Positions 9,329-17,204 of a stretch of 32,105 nucleotides of DNA are shown here, one piece after another. Under the pieces are notes generated by a model. The model searched no databases. It saw only the letters and a list, made by a program, of their open reading frames with translations, and was not told the DNA's origin. The stretch is taken from contig CASFSP010000068.1 in NCBI GenBank assembly GCA_949297385.1, positions 1 to 32,105 on the forward strand, written 5' to 3'. The first letter of the stretch is position 1; each line of letters starts with the position of its first letter. The stretch is from an uncultured Oscillospiraceae bacterium. GTDB lineage: Bacteria; Bacillota; Clostridia; Oscillospirales; Ruminococcaceae. The translations under genes were made by a program, and so were the position numbers.

Positions 9329-9526
9329 TTAGTTACCGAAATGAGCGTTCAGCTTTTCAACCAAAGCATCCGGGTCAACACCGTGCACCATGCAGGCCTG
9401 CTCAATGTTTTCGCCTCTGGCAGAGGGGCAGCCCAGGCAGTGCATGCCGATTTCCATAAAATAAACCGCTGTGGACGGATCTGTATCTAAAATTTCGCCA
9501 AGATTTGTTTTTCTTGTTACTACCAT
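9329..9526 (-). CDS. DUF1858 (hybrid-cluster-associated redox disulfide type) protein
   Basis: A 65-residue protein made entirely of one DUF1858 / ScdA-N-like domain: a short helical fold with a GMHCLGCPSA motif (Cys30, Cys33) and a further Cys45. The family is thought to carry a redox-active disulfide and is often seen beside hybrid-cluster or Fe-S repair proteins. No such partner is adjacent here; instead trmK follows after 3 bp. Its own promoter and an operator-like palindrome lie directly upstream, suggesting regulated expression. Function otherwise unknown. Confidence 0.85.
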   Translation of the reverse strand: MVVTRKTNLGEILDTDPSTAVYFMEIGMHCLGCPSARGENIEQACMVHGVDPDALVEKLNAHFGN

Positions 9527-9543
9527 AATAAATCAATCTCCTT

Positions 9544-9560
9544 TTATGATAAAATCATAA
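9544..9560. promoter_or_regulatory. Operator-like palindrome before DUF1858-trmK
   Basis: TTATGAT-AAA-ATCATAA is a perfect inverted repeat with 7-bp arms. It lies between the predicted promoter and the ribosome binding site of the DUF1858 gene. It superficially resembles the Fur/PerR style of AT-rich box but with a 3-bp rather than 1-bp centre. It could also form a weak hairpin in the leader. Regulator unknown. Confidence 0.45.
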
Positions 9561-9576
9561 TTTTTTATGCAAAAAT

Positions 9577-9605
9577 ATTATACCAAACAAGTAATGGTTA
9601 TTCAA
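9577..9605 (-). promoter_or_regulatory. Predicted sigma-A promoter for DUF1858-trmK
   Basis: Minus-strand TTGAAT (complement of 9600-9605) and a perfect TATAAT (complement of 9577-9582) with 17-bp spacing. Transcription would start about 40 bases before the DUF1858 start codon. Confidence 0.7.
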
Positions 9606-9621
9606 CTGTCCTGTGATTAAA

Positions 9622-11055
9622 TCACATTATAAACCAGAACTCGCTGCCCTGACCCAGCTGTGAGTTTACCCCGTATTCAAAACCATGGTTTTCCATTATG
9701 GTTTTTACTATTGCAAGGCCCAAACCGGTACCCTGTTTTCCGCTTTCTTTTCTGGCGCGGTAGTATTTTTCAAACAGGTGCTTCTGGTCTTCTTCGCTTA
9801 TACCTTCGCCGGAATCGATAACACTTACCTTTACCTTGCTGTTTTCCAGCAGGGTTATTCTTATTTTGACTTCCGTTCCCTGCGGTGTGTGCAGCAGAGC
9901 ATTGGAAACAAGGTTGTGCATAACCCTTTCAATCAGCGATGCATCCGCAAATACATAAACTGTGTCCGGTCCTTCATATGTTATGGTTTTGCCTTCATTT
10001 TGCGCCTTGTTGGAATAAATATCCACCACATCGGCACACATATCAGCCATATTGTACTGTACAATATTCAGTTTCACAGCACCTTGGCTGATCTTGGCAT
10101 ATTCCATAACAGAGTTTACCATTTTGGACAGCCTGTCGGTTTCGTCTATAATTGTATTCAGCTGCTGTTCCCTTATTTCACGGTTTTCACCCGTTATATC
10201 CCTTATGGATTCGGCATAACCCTTGATGATTGTCAGCGGTGTACGCAGGTCATGGGATATACTGGCTATCAGCTCTTTCTGCACCTGCTGTGAAGCCTCT
10301 ATCTCCCCGACCATCACATTGAAATCCTGTGCCAGCTGGCCAAATTCATCCGCCGGTCCTTCCGGCACCTCTATATTTACACCATAGTTGCCTTTGGCAA
10401 TTTCTTTGGTGGCTTTTGACAGTACCGTTATAGGCTTGATAAACCAGTTGGACATAAGGGCAGATATTATCAGCGCCAAAATGATAGAGAAGAATGTGGC
10501 TGTGCGCAGCTGTGACAGGACTATCCGCACTATCGAATCCGTCCTGGCCAGGTTGGTTGACACTATTATCACATACCTGTTGTTCCAGTAGGTACCTTTC
10601 ACCAGCTGGCGGTTGTTGTAATCGTCAGTTATGCTGCCGGTATAATTTTCGCTGGAACGCACCAGCTGCCTTAATTCCAGCGCCTCCTGGGTGTTGAGGC
10701 GTCGCTGGTCCATATACAGGCTTTCAGCGCTGGTGTCCTTTGCCCCATGCAGCTGGCAGGCATCGCCGATACCTTCCAGCAACAGCAGACCTGAGCCAAA
10801 TTCGTCAGAAATTTCTATACACACTCCGTGGTTTATATATGAAGAAATTTCATCTATAACCTTCTGGCTCAAAGCTCCGTCGTTCTCTTTTACAACCTTT
10901 ACTGCTTTTGAGAGTATGGCTGTCAGCTCGCTCTGGGTCATGGCGTAATACATCGGCTTGAACAACAGTGCCGTTGTCAGCCATATTATTACGATTATGG
11001 ATAAACATATCGCCAATATAAGGGCTGTCAGCTTGTTTCTTATACTGGTCTTCAT
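9622..11055 (-). CDS. Sensor histidine kinase of a two-component system
   Basis: A 477-residue membrane kinase. TM1 is at about 9-32, then an extracytoplasmic sensor region (33-185) with no recognised ligand motif, TM2 at about 186-206, HAMP (207-258), HisKA with phospho-acceptor His268 in SISHDLRTPLT, and a HATPase domain with N box (Asn381/Asn385), G1 DSGEGIS (414-420) and G2 GTGLGLAI (442-449). All catalytic elements are intact. It starts three bases after the response regulator gene and is certainly its partner. The signal sensed and the regulon are not evident; no obvious target genes are adjacent. Confidence 0.94.
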   Translation of the reverse strand: MKTSIRNKLTALILAICLSIIVIIWLTTALLFKPMYYAMTQSELTAILSKAVKVVKENDGALSQKVIDEISSYINHGVCIEISDEFGSGLLLLEGIGDACQLHGAKDTSAESLYMDQRRLNTQEALELRQLVRSSENYTGSITDDYNNRQLVKGTYWNNRYVIIVSTNLARTDSIVRIVLSQLRTATFFSIILALIISALMSNWFIKPITVLSKATKEIAKGNYGVNIEVPEGPADEFGQLAQDFNVMVGEIEASQQVQKELIASISHDLRTPLTIIKGYAESIRDITGENREIREQQLNTIIDETDRLSKMVNSVMEYAKISQGAVKLNIVQYNMADMCADVVDIYSNKAQNEGKTITYEGPDTVYVFADASLIERVMHNLVSNALLHTPQGTEVKIRITLLENSKVKVSVIDSGEGISEEDQKHLFEKYYRARKESGKQGTGLGLAIVKTIMENHGFEYGVNSQLGQGSEFWFIM

Positions 11056-11058
11056 GTT

Positions 11059-11736
11059 TTATTCCTTTGGTTCAAATTTATATCCCACACCCCATACGGT
11101 AACAATGCAGTCGCGGTAATCTTTCAGATGGCTGCGAAGCATTTTGATGTGTGTGTCCACTGTCCTGTCTTCACCGAAATAGTCGTAGTTCCACACTTTG
11201 AGAAGTATTCTTTCCCTGCTCAGCGCAACACCTTTGTTCTGCACCAGACACACAAGCAGATCAAATTCCTTGGGTGTTACATTTATGGTTTCGCCGTCTA
11301 TTTTTATGCTGTGGCTGGGCACATCTATTACCAGACCGCCGAAAATATATCTTTCCTTGCTTTCCGCCATTTCCGGGTTGGTACGGTTTACCACCGCTTT
11401 GACCCTGGCCATCAGTTCCTTGGGTGAGAAAGGCTTGACCACATAGTCATCGGTTCCTGCGTCAAACCCGGCGATTTTGTCGTACTCCTCGCCTTTGGCG
11501 GAAAGTATTATAACCGGAGTTTTAAAACCGCGGCTGCGCATCTCTTTAAGGCAGGCTATACCGTCCATAAAGGGCATCATAACATCCAGTATGCACAGAT
11601 CTATATCACCTTTGGCAACCTTGTCCAGCGCCTCTATCCCATCCTTTGCCTCGTCCACATCATATCCGGCAACCCTGAGATACTGCCCGATAAGTTCTCT
11701 TATTCTCTGTTCGTCGTCAACAACCAAAATTTTCAT
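11059..11736 (-). CDS. OmpR/PhoB-family response regulator
   Basis: A 225-residue two-component regulator. The receiver domain has acidic residues in MKILVVDDEQ, phospho-acceptor Asp51 (LCILDVMMPFMDG) and the VKPFSP switch lysine. The C-terminal winged helix carries VTPKEFDLLVCLVQNKG and GEDRTVDTHIKMLRSHLK. I chose ATG 11736 because the upstream ATG at 11748 directly abuts the AAAAGG ribosome site, while 11736 begins exactly at the conserved MKILVVDDE. First gene of the kinase operon; phosphorylated by the downstream kinase (family knowledge). Confidence 0.94.
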   Translation of the reverse strand: MKILVVDDEQRIRELIGQYLRVAGYDVDEAKDGIEALDKVAKGDIDLCILDVMMPFMDGIACLKEMRSRGFKTPVIILSAKGEEYDKIAGFDAGTDDYVVKPFSPKELMARVKAVVNRTNPEMAESKERYIFGGLVIDVPSHSIKIDGETINVTPKEFDLLVCLVQNKGVALSRERILLKVWNYDYFGEDRTVDTHIKMLRSHLKDYRDCIVTVWGVGYKFEPKE

Positions 11737-11947
11737 AAACCATACCATCCTTTTCCATATTATTTATATATAAACTGATATTTTAACAGATATACTCATC
11801 TTTTTATCTATGTTACACCCTATAAGTTATAGTTTTGTGAAAACATCCGTCACATATTCTTTTAACGCTGTTCTTTGCGCTTTTCCCTTGACTATGAGCA
11901 GGAAAATGTTTAAAATTACAGTTATAATACATTCTTGGAGATTTTTT

Positions 11948-12868
11948 ATGTTTATAGCTGTAACAATTTTAATTATTCTGATTTTTCTGATAGTAAATAT
12001 GTTTTCCGGCGGCGGCGCTCCCCGTGCTCTCAGGGAGCAGTTTTACGGCTGGTATTATGCCGAAGATGCCGTCACCGACAGCACTGACAAACCCAACAGC
12101 CCCCGGGCGGTGGAAAAATGTGTAAACAACAGCATAGGTATCAAAACAGAGATATTTATGAGCCGTGACAGAAAACTGTTTGTCAGCGCCTATGACAACC
12201 TGTCCAAAGAATACGGCAAAGACATTGTTATTTCCCAAAGCGAAAGCGAGGATGTGGCCGCCTGCGGAGTGATGACCTTCCCGCAGTTTTTGCAGATGGT
12301 AGACGGCAGGGTGCCGGTTGTGGCAGAGTTGAAAGTGTGCGACAACAACGAAAGGCTGTGCCGCCACGCCGCTGACGCCATTTTGGCATACGGGCATGAA
12401 AACGCCGCCGTTGTCAGCTTTCATGTCGGCATTATAGCCTGGTTCAAACACACAGAAAAATCAATATTCCGCGGACTTATGTCTGCCCCGGCAAAAGATT
12501 TCAAAGCTTTGAGCAAAGTTGACCGGTTCACCACCGGAAACCTGATAAACAACTCTGTCTGCCGTCCGCAGTTTATATTGTACCGCAACCATCCCGAAAG
12601 CCTGCTGGTAAAATTTGCATTGTCTTTAGGTGTGGTTACCGGTATATGGACAGTCACAGACGCCCGGGAAGGCAAAAACAGCGAAAGCAAAAAAGATATG
12701 ATTGTCTGCCGTAGCTTTATGCCCGAAAAGCCCAATTTCAAAGATCTGCCGGCCAGGGAGAAAACCCAGGTGGAAATAAATATTGAACAGCGTGAAGCAG
12801 AAAAAGAAGCCCGCCGTATGGCAAAACTGGAATACAAGTTACAGCAAAAAGAAAACAAGGACAAATAA
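11948..12868 (+). CDS. Membrane-anchored GDPD-fold protein lacking catalytic residues (pseudoenzyme)
   Basis: A 306-residue protein starting at ATG 11948, preceded by TTGGAG at good spacing. Residues about 2-17 form an N-terminal membrane anchor. Residues 28-265 align with the glycerophosphodiester phosphodiesterase TIM barrel: GIKTEIFMSRDRKLFVSAYDNL takes the place of GIELDVQLTKDGxxVVFHDxxL, followed by MTFPQFLQMVDGRVPVVAEL and VSFHVGIIAWFKH. The His-Arg of the first strand, the Glu-x-Asp pair and the general-base His are all replaced (YAED, KTE, SAYD). So I infer no metal-dependent phosphodiesterase activity. A charged helical tail (about 272-306) is likely a cytoplasmic coiled coil. It is a single gene, divergent from the two-component operon and ending at a terminator. 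It may bind lipid or glycerophosphodiester rather than cleave it. Confidence 0.7.
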   Translation: MFIAVTILIILIFLIVNMFSGGGAPRALREQFYGWYYAEDAVTDSTDKPNSPRAVEKCVNNSIGIKTEIFMSRDRKLFVSAYDNLSKEYGKDIVISQSESEDVAACGVMTFPQFLQMVDGRVPVVAELKVCDNNERLCRHAADAILAYGHENAAVVSFHVGIIAWFKHTEKSIFRGLMSAPAKDFKALSKVDRFTTGNLINNSVCRPQFILYRNHPESLLVKFALSLGVVTGIWTVTDAREGKNSESKKDMIVCRSFMPEKPNFKDLPAREKTQVEINIEQREAEKEARRMAKLEYKLQQKENKDK

Positions 12869-12870
12869 CA

Positions 12871-12903
12871 AAAACCGCCGCATCAAAGCGGCGGTTTTAT
12901 TTT
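12871..12903. terminator. Bidirectional intrinsic terminator
   Basis: Perfect 11-bp stem AAAACCGCCGC / GCGGCGGTTTT with ATCAAA loop (12871-12898) followed by T-rich sequence on the plus strand and A-rich on the left. It lies between the convergent GDPD-like gene and rarA and can serve both. Confidence 0.85.
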
Positions 12904-12921
12904 ATCTGTATCAGAATACTG

Positions 12922-14190
12922 TCACAGTTTTCCTTTTATTTTGTCCCAGTAGGCTTTGGCCGCCTGTTCGGTGCGGTTTTCCCCATGGCGGTAGTACACA
13001 TCGTCCTTTATCTGCCGTGGCAGGTACTGCTGTGCCACCCAATGATTTTCAAAGGAGTGGGGATATTTGTATTTCTCTTCCCGCTTCAGACCGGCCTGGG
13101 CAGGATTGTTGGCATCTTTCAGATAGTCCGGCACATCACCGAAACCGCCTTTTTTCACCCTTGCCATAGCGGCGTCAATGGCCGCTTCACCGCTGTTGCT
13201 CTTTGGAGCTGTTGCCAGAAGTATGACGGCATCTGCCAGAGGTATCCTGGCTTCCGGCATACCCACCTGCAACGCTATGTCACAGCAGCTTTTGACAGCA
13301 GATATAGCCCGGGGGTAAGCAAGGCCTATATCTTCGCAGGCGCACACCAGTATTCTTCTTATGGCCGGCAGCATTCCGTCGCCGTCCAGCAGCCTGGCCA
13401 GATAATGCAAAGCCGCATTTTCATCCGATCCTCTGATTGATTTCTGCAATGCCGAAAGCAGATTGTAATGCTCGTCGCCGCCGTTGTCAAACCTGTTGGC
13501 ACTGCGCTGGCTGACTTGTTTTGCCATAGGCGCAGTTATTTCACAGTTATCAGAACCATAAGAAGCCGCAGCTATCAGCAATTCCAGCCGGTTAAAGGCT
13601 TTGCGCATATCTCCGCCGCAGCCGTAAGCCAGCACTTTTGCCGCTTCGTCGGACAGGCTTACAGCCGTACCGTTGGCCGCATTGTATTTTTCCACCGCCC
13701 TGGTCAGCCCCTGACTTATATCCTCCGGCTGCAACGGTCTGAACTCAAATATGGTGCTGCGGGACAGTATGGCGTTAAAAATAGCAAAGTACGGATTTTC
13801 CGTAGTTGAAGCTATCAATGTCACACTTCCGTCTTCCAAGACTTCCAGCAGTGACTGCTGCTGCTTTTTATTAAGATACTGAATTTCATCCAGATACAGC
13901 AAAATCCCGTTTTCGGCGCCCAGGGTATCCGTCTGGGCAATTATCTGCTTTATGTCCGCAGTGGAACTTTGGGTGCCGTTCAGTTTGAACAGCATCTTAT
14001 TTGTCATTTTGGCTATTATGCCGGCCACCGTTGTTTTACCCACGCCGGAAGGACCGTAAAATATCATATTCTGAATAACACCGTTTTCCACAGCACGGCG
14101 AAAAACAGCATCTTTTGACAAAAGATGCTGTTGTCCGCATACATCATCTAAACTTTGCGGCCTCAATGCCGCTGCCAGGGGCTGACTCAA
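12922..14190 (-). CDS. rarA: Replication-associated recombination protein A (RarA/MgsA AAA+ ATPase)
   Basis: Clamp-loader-like ATPase acting at stalled replication forks with SSB. The 422-residue protein has Walker A GPSGVGKTT (46-54), Walker B LLYLDE (97-102), sensor-1 ASTTENP, and the C-terminal tetramerisation region (PEARIPLADAVILLATAPKSN, and VPDYLKDANNP). The start is TTG at 14190, which overlaps the esterase stop (TTGA). Translation is therefore probably coupled to the upstream gene, with GGAG 12 bases before. The family N-terminus PLAAALRPQSLDDVCGQ begins right after this codon, which supports it. Confidence 0.93.
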   Translation of the reverse strand: MSQPLAAALRPQSLDDVCGQQHLLSKDAVFRRAVENGVIQNMIFYGPSGVGKTTVAGIIAKMTNKMLFKLNGTQSSTADIKQIIAQTDTLGAENGILLYLDEIQYLNKKQQQSLLEVLEDGSVTLIASTTENPYFAIFNAILSRSTIFEFRPLQPEDISQGLTRAVEKYNAANGTAVSLSDEAAKVLAYGCGGDMRKAFNRLELLIAAASYGSDNCEITAPMAKQVSQRSANRFDNGGDEHYNLLSALQKSIRGSDENAALHYLARLLDGDGMLPAIRRILVCACEDIGLAYPRAISAVKSCCDIALQVGMPEARIPLADAVILLATAPKSNSGEAAIDAAMARVKKGGFGDVPDYLKDANNPAQAGLKREEKYKYPHSFENHWVAQQYLPRQIKDDVYYRHGENRTEQAAKAYWDKIKGKL

Positions 14191-15020
14191 TCCGCTTCAC
14201 ATCTCCAAAGCTTTATTTTCTTTTCATCATACCCGTTTTTAAGGAAAAATGCAATAGCGTGCATCATTGCCCTGTCCCAGAAGCTGTAATCGTGAACGCC
14301 GTCCCATTCCATATACTTGTAATTTTCAATGGGCAGGCTCTGAATATAATCTTTCAGCCTGCGGTTTTGATTGTACAGGTCGGCCAGGTCGTCCTGCTTA
14401 CCGCAGCAGGTGAATATCCTGGGCTGCTGTTCCTTGGGCAGCTGTGACACTTTTTTGACCAGGCAGTATATATCCTGTTCGTCGCTTATTTCCAGATCTT
14501 CGCCGAATACCGGCAGGAAAGAAGCGGAATCGCCTTCCAGCTTGCCGGCTTCTTTCAGCCGCCGCGCCATTCCTCTTATGTCGCATGCGCCTGAAAAAGC
14601 CGCAACCGCACCAAAAATATCCGGGCGCGAAAGGCCTATCCTAAGCGCGCCGTATCCGCCCATGGACAGGCCGGCGATAAATGTTTTTTCCCTTGGAAAA
14701 CTGAGATTGTACAGCGAAGCCAGCAGCTGCGGCAGCTCTTCTGTAATATAGGTATAGTATTTTAAACCGTATTTCATATCATTGTAAAAGCTCTGGGGAG
14801 CACTGACATAAACCATTGCCATGTGATTTTCCCTGGCGTACCTGTTGGCGGCCGTATACTCCCTGAACTGCTTTTCACTGCTGCCCAGGCCGTGCATAAA
14901 ATATATAACGCCTCTGGGCTTTCTTATAGGATGTTCAGGGCGGTCGTTGGGTAAAAACAAATCCAGATGTACATCCTGACGCAGCACATTGGAATAAACT
15001 GATGTGTCAATAAAAGCCAT
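14187..15020 (-). CDS. Esterase D / tributyrin-esterase-like alpha/beta hydrolase
   Basis: A 277-residue serine hydrolase of the PF00756-type group (S-formylglutathione hydrolase, EstA and acyl-transferase-like esterases). Nucleophile Ser119 is in GLSMGGYGALRIG, acid Asp210/211 in CGKQDDLADLY and His243 in GVHDYSFW; the oxyanion region is FMHGLGSSEKQF (about 41-52). There is no signal peptide, so it is probably cytoplasmic. I start at ATG 15020 because AAAGGAG lies 7 bases upstream and the family N-terminus (VYSNVLRQDVHLDLFLP) follows. Upstream in-frame codons lack a ribosome site. It shares a 4-base overlap with rarA; natural substrate unknown. Confidence 0.88.
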   Translation of the reverse strand: MAFIDTSVYSNVLRQDVHLDLFLPNDRPEHPIRKPRGVIYFMHGLGSSEKQFREYTAANRYARENHMAMVYVSAPQSFYNDMKYGLKYYTYITEELPQLLASLYNLSFPREKTFIAGLSMGGYGALRIGLSRPDIFGAVAAFSGACDIRGMARRLKEAGKLEGDSASFLPVFGEDLEISDEQDIYCLVKKVSQLPKEQQPRIFTCCGKQDDLADLYNQNRRLKDYIQSLPIENYKYMEWDGVHDYSFWDRAMMHAIAFFLKNGYDEKKIKLWRCEAD

Positions 15021-15156
15021 TTTAAATTCTCCTTCGTTTTTTACTATTTTCACACAAAAATAAGAAAATTGTATGTGCTTTTCACCCAAAGCTATTTTAA
15101 AATTTCAAAATATATGATAACATATTACATTATAATCAAAGGAAAAGAGAGAATTT

Positions 15157-15825
15157 ATGAAAAGCAAAAAACAAGCCGCCGAAGTGGTGGCTCTTTTGGA
15201 ACAGGAATACCCACTGGCTCCATGCTTTCTGGACAATGACGGCGCATGGCAGCTGCTGGTGGCGGTCAGGCTGTCAGCCCAATGTACTGACCTGAGGGTA
15301 AATGCCACTACCCCCACCCTGTTTGCCAGGTTTCCGACCATAGACGCCCTGGCAGAGGGCGATCTGGCAGAAATAACGGAAATAGTCAAACCCTGTGGTC
15401 TGGGCAACAGCAAGGCCAGGGATATAAAAGCCTGCATGACAATGCTGCGTGACGAATACGGCGGTATTGTTCCCGATGATATGGACAGCCTGCTGAAACT
15501 GCCCGGAGTCGGCAGGAAAAGCGCCAACCTTATATTAGGGGATGTTTTCGGCAAACCGGCAGTTGTTGCCGACACCCACTGCATACGCCTGGCAAACCGC
15601 ATAGGCTTTATGAAGAAAAACGACAAACGCTCCACCGACCCTTATCAGGTGGAAATGCAGCTGAAAAAGGTTATACGGCCGGAAAAGCAGAACGACACCT
15701 GTCACAGATTTGTAATGCACGGCAGGGCTGTGTGTACAGCAAGAAAGCCGTATTGCGAAAAATGCGTACTGGCCGATGTGTGCGACTACAAAAAGTCCGC
15801 CGACAAAAAATCTGCTCAGCGGTAA
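15157..15825 (+). CDS. nth: Endonuclease III (DNA N-glycosylase/AP lyase)
   Basis: Base-excision repair enzyme removing oxidised pyrimidines and nicking AP sites. It is 222 residues. The helix-hairpin-helix LPGVGRKSANLILG carries catalytic Lys121, the catalytic Asp139 lies in VVADTHCIRLANRIG, and the [4Fe-4S] cysteines are Cys193, Cys200, Cys203 and Cys209 (C-x6-C-x2-C-x5-C). All hallmark residues are present and the length is normal. The ATG follows a GGAAAAGAGAG purine-rich site. The thiT promoter begins 14 bases after the stop codon. Confidence 0.96.
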   Translation: MKSKKQAAEVVALLEQEYPLAPCFLDNDGAWQLLVAVRLSAQCTDLRVNATTPTLFARFPTIDALAEGDLAEITEIVKPCGLGNSKARDIKACMTMLRDEYGGIVPDDMDSLLKLPGVGRKSANLILGDVFGKPAVVADTHCIRLANRIGFMKKNDKRSTDPYQVEMQLKKVIRPEKQNDTCHRFVMHGRAVCTARKPYCEKCVLADVCDYKKSADKKSAQR

Positions 15826-15838
15826 AATTCTGTTTTTG

Positions 15839-15867
15839 TTGACAAAATTCTTTTGCAGTGATATTAT
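15839..15867 (+). promoter_or_regulatory. Promoter of the TPP riboswitch-thiT unit
   Basis: Perfect -35 TTGACA (15839-15844) and near-perfect -10 TATTAT (15862-15867) with 17-bp spacing. It sits immediately after nth and places the start of transcription a few bases before the riboswitch aptamer. Confidence 0.85.
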
Positions 15868-15880
15868 AAGTTGAACATAA

Positions 15881-15961
15881 AAACAGGGGAGCATATCGCT
15901 GAGATTAGCCAACGGCTTAAACCCTTTACCTGATTCGGATAATGCCGACGGAGGGAGTTTT
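15881..15961 (+). ncRNA. TPP (thi-box) riboswitch aptamer
   Basis: The conserved core elements occur in order: AGGGGAGC, then CGCTGAGAT with a variable P3 arm, ACCCTTTACCTGATTCGGATAATGCCG (positions 15931-15956 approximately) and GGAGGGA. This is the standard thi-box that binds thiamine pyrophosphate. It is followed at once by an intrinsic terminator (15975-16019). Mechanism (inference from family): when TPP is plentiful the terminator forms and thiT is off. Confidence 0.95.
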
Positions 15962-15974
15962 ACATATCAGGAAC

Positions 15975-16019
15975 CACCCATGTTTTGTTTATATTTTTTA
16001 TAAACGCATGGGTGTTTTT
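15975..16019 (+). terminator. Riboswitch-controlled terminator
   Basis: Stem CACCCATG (15975-15982) / CATGGGTG (16007-16014) extended by inner GTTTAT/ATAAAC, followed by TTTTT. It is the expression platform between the TPP aptamer and thiT; the gene starts about 95 bases downstream. Confidence 0.85.
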
Positions 16020-16114
16020 ATATTTAAAGCTTGCGCTTCGCCTGTTTTCGGCGGGCGCTTTGTTTTTATGCTCGGCAAATTTTATTTACGGCTTTTGCCG
16101 GAAGGAGTATCTTT

Positions 16115-16738
16115 ATGCAACAAAACAAAACAAAAACCATGGTGGTTTCTGCCATGATGGTCGCCATGGCCACAATACTTTCAATATGGCCCAAATTCAA
16201 CGGCATGTGGCCCAACGGCGGCTCTATCACAATATGCAGCATGCTGCCAATAATACTGGTATCGTATCTTTACGGATACAAATGGGGCTTTATGGCTTCC
16301 GGTGCCTTCGCACTGATACAGATTATGTCAGACCTGCGCGGTATAGCCGGCATGGACGCCATGACAACTTTTCTGGTTATTCTCATTGACTACATCATCG
16401 CATTTGTGGTGCTGGGCTTCGGCGGTATATTCCGCGGCAAGCTGGGCAGCAGTGCAAAAGAATTGTGCCGGGGCAGCGTTTTTGCCATAGGTTTAAGATT
16501 TTTAAGCCACTTTATCTCCGGATACCTGCTGTATTCCAGCTATGCCGAATGGTTTTTCACACAGGAAGGCTTTACTTTGGGCAACAGCATTTTTGCCAGC
16601 CTGGGCAACGGCACACCGCTGTTTCTGATGTACAGCTTTATGTACAACGGCTCTTATCTTATACCGGAAATGATAATCACCGGTGCCGTGGCATACATGC
16701 TGGGAAAACAGGGATTTATCGAAAAGCTGAAAGCGTAA
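16115..16738 (+). CDS. thiT: Thiamine-specific ECF transporter S component ThiT (YuaJ)
   Basis: A 207-residue membrane protein with about six hydrophobic segments that captures thiamine and docks on the shared EcfA/A'/T module, which is not encoded in this window. Family-matching stretches are PNGGSITICSMLPIILVSYLYGYKWG (16193-16285 region), LIDYIIAFVVLGFGG, RFLSHFISGYLLYSSYA and YSFMYNGSYLIPE, which correspond well to B. subtilis YuaJ. The start at ATG 16115 has GAAGGAG 6-7 bases upstream; longer upstream frames lack a site. The upstream TPP riboswitch independently supports the substrate. Confidence 0.93.
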   Translation: MQQNKTKTMVVSAMMVAMATILSIWPKFNGMWPNGGSITICSMLPIILVSYLYGYKWGFMASGAFALIQIMSDLRGIAGMDAMTTFLVILIDYIIAFVVLGFGGIFRGKLGSSAKELCRGSVFAIGLRFLSHFISGYLLYSSYAEWFFTQEGFTLGNSIFASLGNGTPLFLMYSFMYNGSYLIPEMIITGAVAYMLGKQGFIEKLKA

Positions 16739-16785
16739 TATTCCAATTTATCATATAGCTTTACCGGATTTGTCCTTTATAAAAA

Positions 16786-16817
16786 AATCAGCGCCGTAAG
16801 GGCGCTGATTTTATTTT
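16786..16817. terminator. Bidirectional intrinsic terminator
   Basis: Perfect 10-bp stem AATCAGCGCC / GGCGCTGATT with GTAAG loop and T-rich tail to the right, A-run to the left. It lies between convergent thiT and the zinc-ribbon gene. Confidence 0.85.
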
Positions 16818-16825
16818 ATCAGATA

Positions 16826-17101
16826 TTATTCGCTTTTGGACGCTTCGTAGCATTCGCTGCACAGAACCGGACGGTTGTCCTTGGGTTTAAAAGGAACTTT
16901 TGCTTCCTTGCCGCATCTGGCACATGTGGTAACAAAATATTCTCTTGCTCCCTTGGCCCGGTTTTTTCTTGCGGTGCGGCATTCTTTGCATCTCTGGGGC
17001 TCGTTTTCAAAGCCGTGTTCTGCATAGAATTCCTGTTCGCCTGCTGTAAAAACAAATTCTTTTCCGCATTCTTTGCAAACTAATGTTTTGTCCTGGTACA
17101 T
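16826..17101 (-). CDS. Small zinc-ribbon protein with four CxxC motifs
   Basis: A 91-residue protein with eight cysteines in four pairs: C9/C12, C38/C41, C60/C63 and C81/C84. The N-terminal half (LVCKECGKEFVFTAGEQEFYAE) matches the probable zinc-ribbon domain zf-trcl; the C-terminal half (CARCGKEAKVPFKPKDNRPVLCSECY) is the CxxC...PF.P...RPVyC.eC ribbon common in Firmicutes and CPR bacteria. It probably binds two Zn ions. Function unknown. A GGAGAG site precedes ATG 17101. Confidence 0.82.
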   Translation of the reverse strand: MYQDKTLVCKECGKEFVFTAGEQEFYAEHGFENEPQRCKECRTARKNRAKGAREYFVTTCARCGKEAKVPFKPKDNRPVLCSECYEASKSE

Positions 17102-17204
17102 CGGTGTAACTCTCCTTCTTTATGAAAAAAATGTATTCAGCCAGGAGTGAATTTAAACCAATGTATCGTTTAAAAACCGCCTGGGTGCAATAAGCGTATT
17201 ACGC

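Noticed and set aside
9685..10293. Plus-strand ORF (202 codons) opposite the histidine kinase
   Set aside because: Composition rich in Phe/Tyr/Cys as expected of a shadow frame; the kinase frame is certain.
11810..11947. Longer GDPD-like start at 11810
   Set aside because: No ribosome site there, and the extension does not resemble the family; ATG 11948 has TTGGAG at proper distance.
14187..15089. Longer esterase start at 15089
   Set aside because: The extra 23 residues lack a ribosome site and family similarity; ATG 15020 has AAAGGAG.
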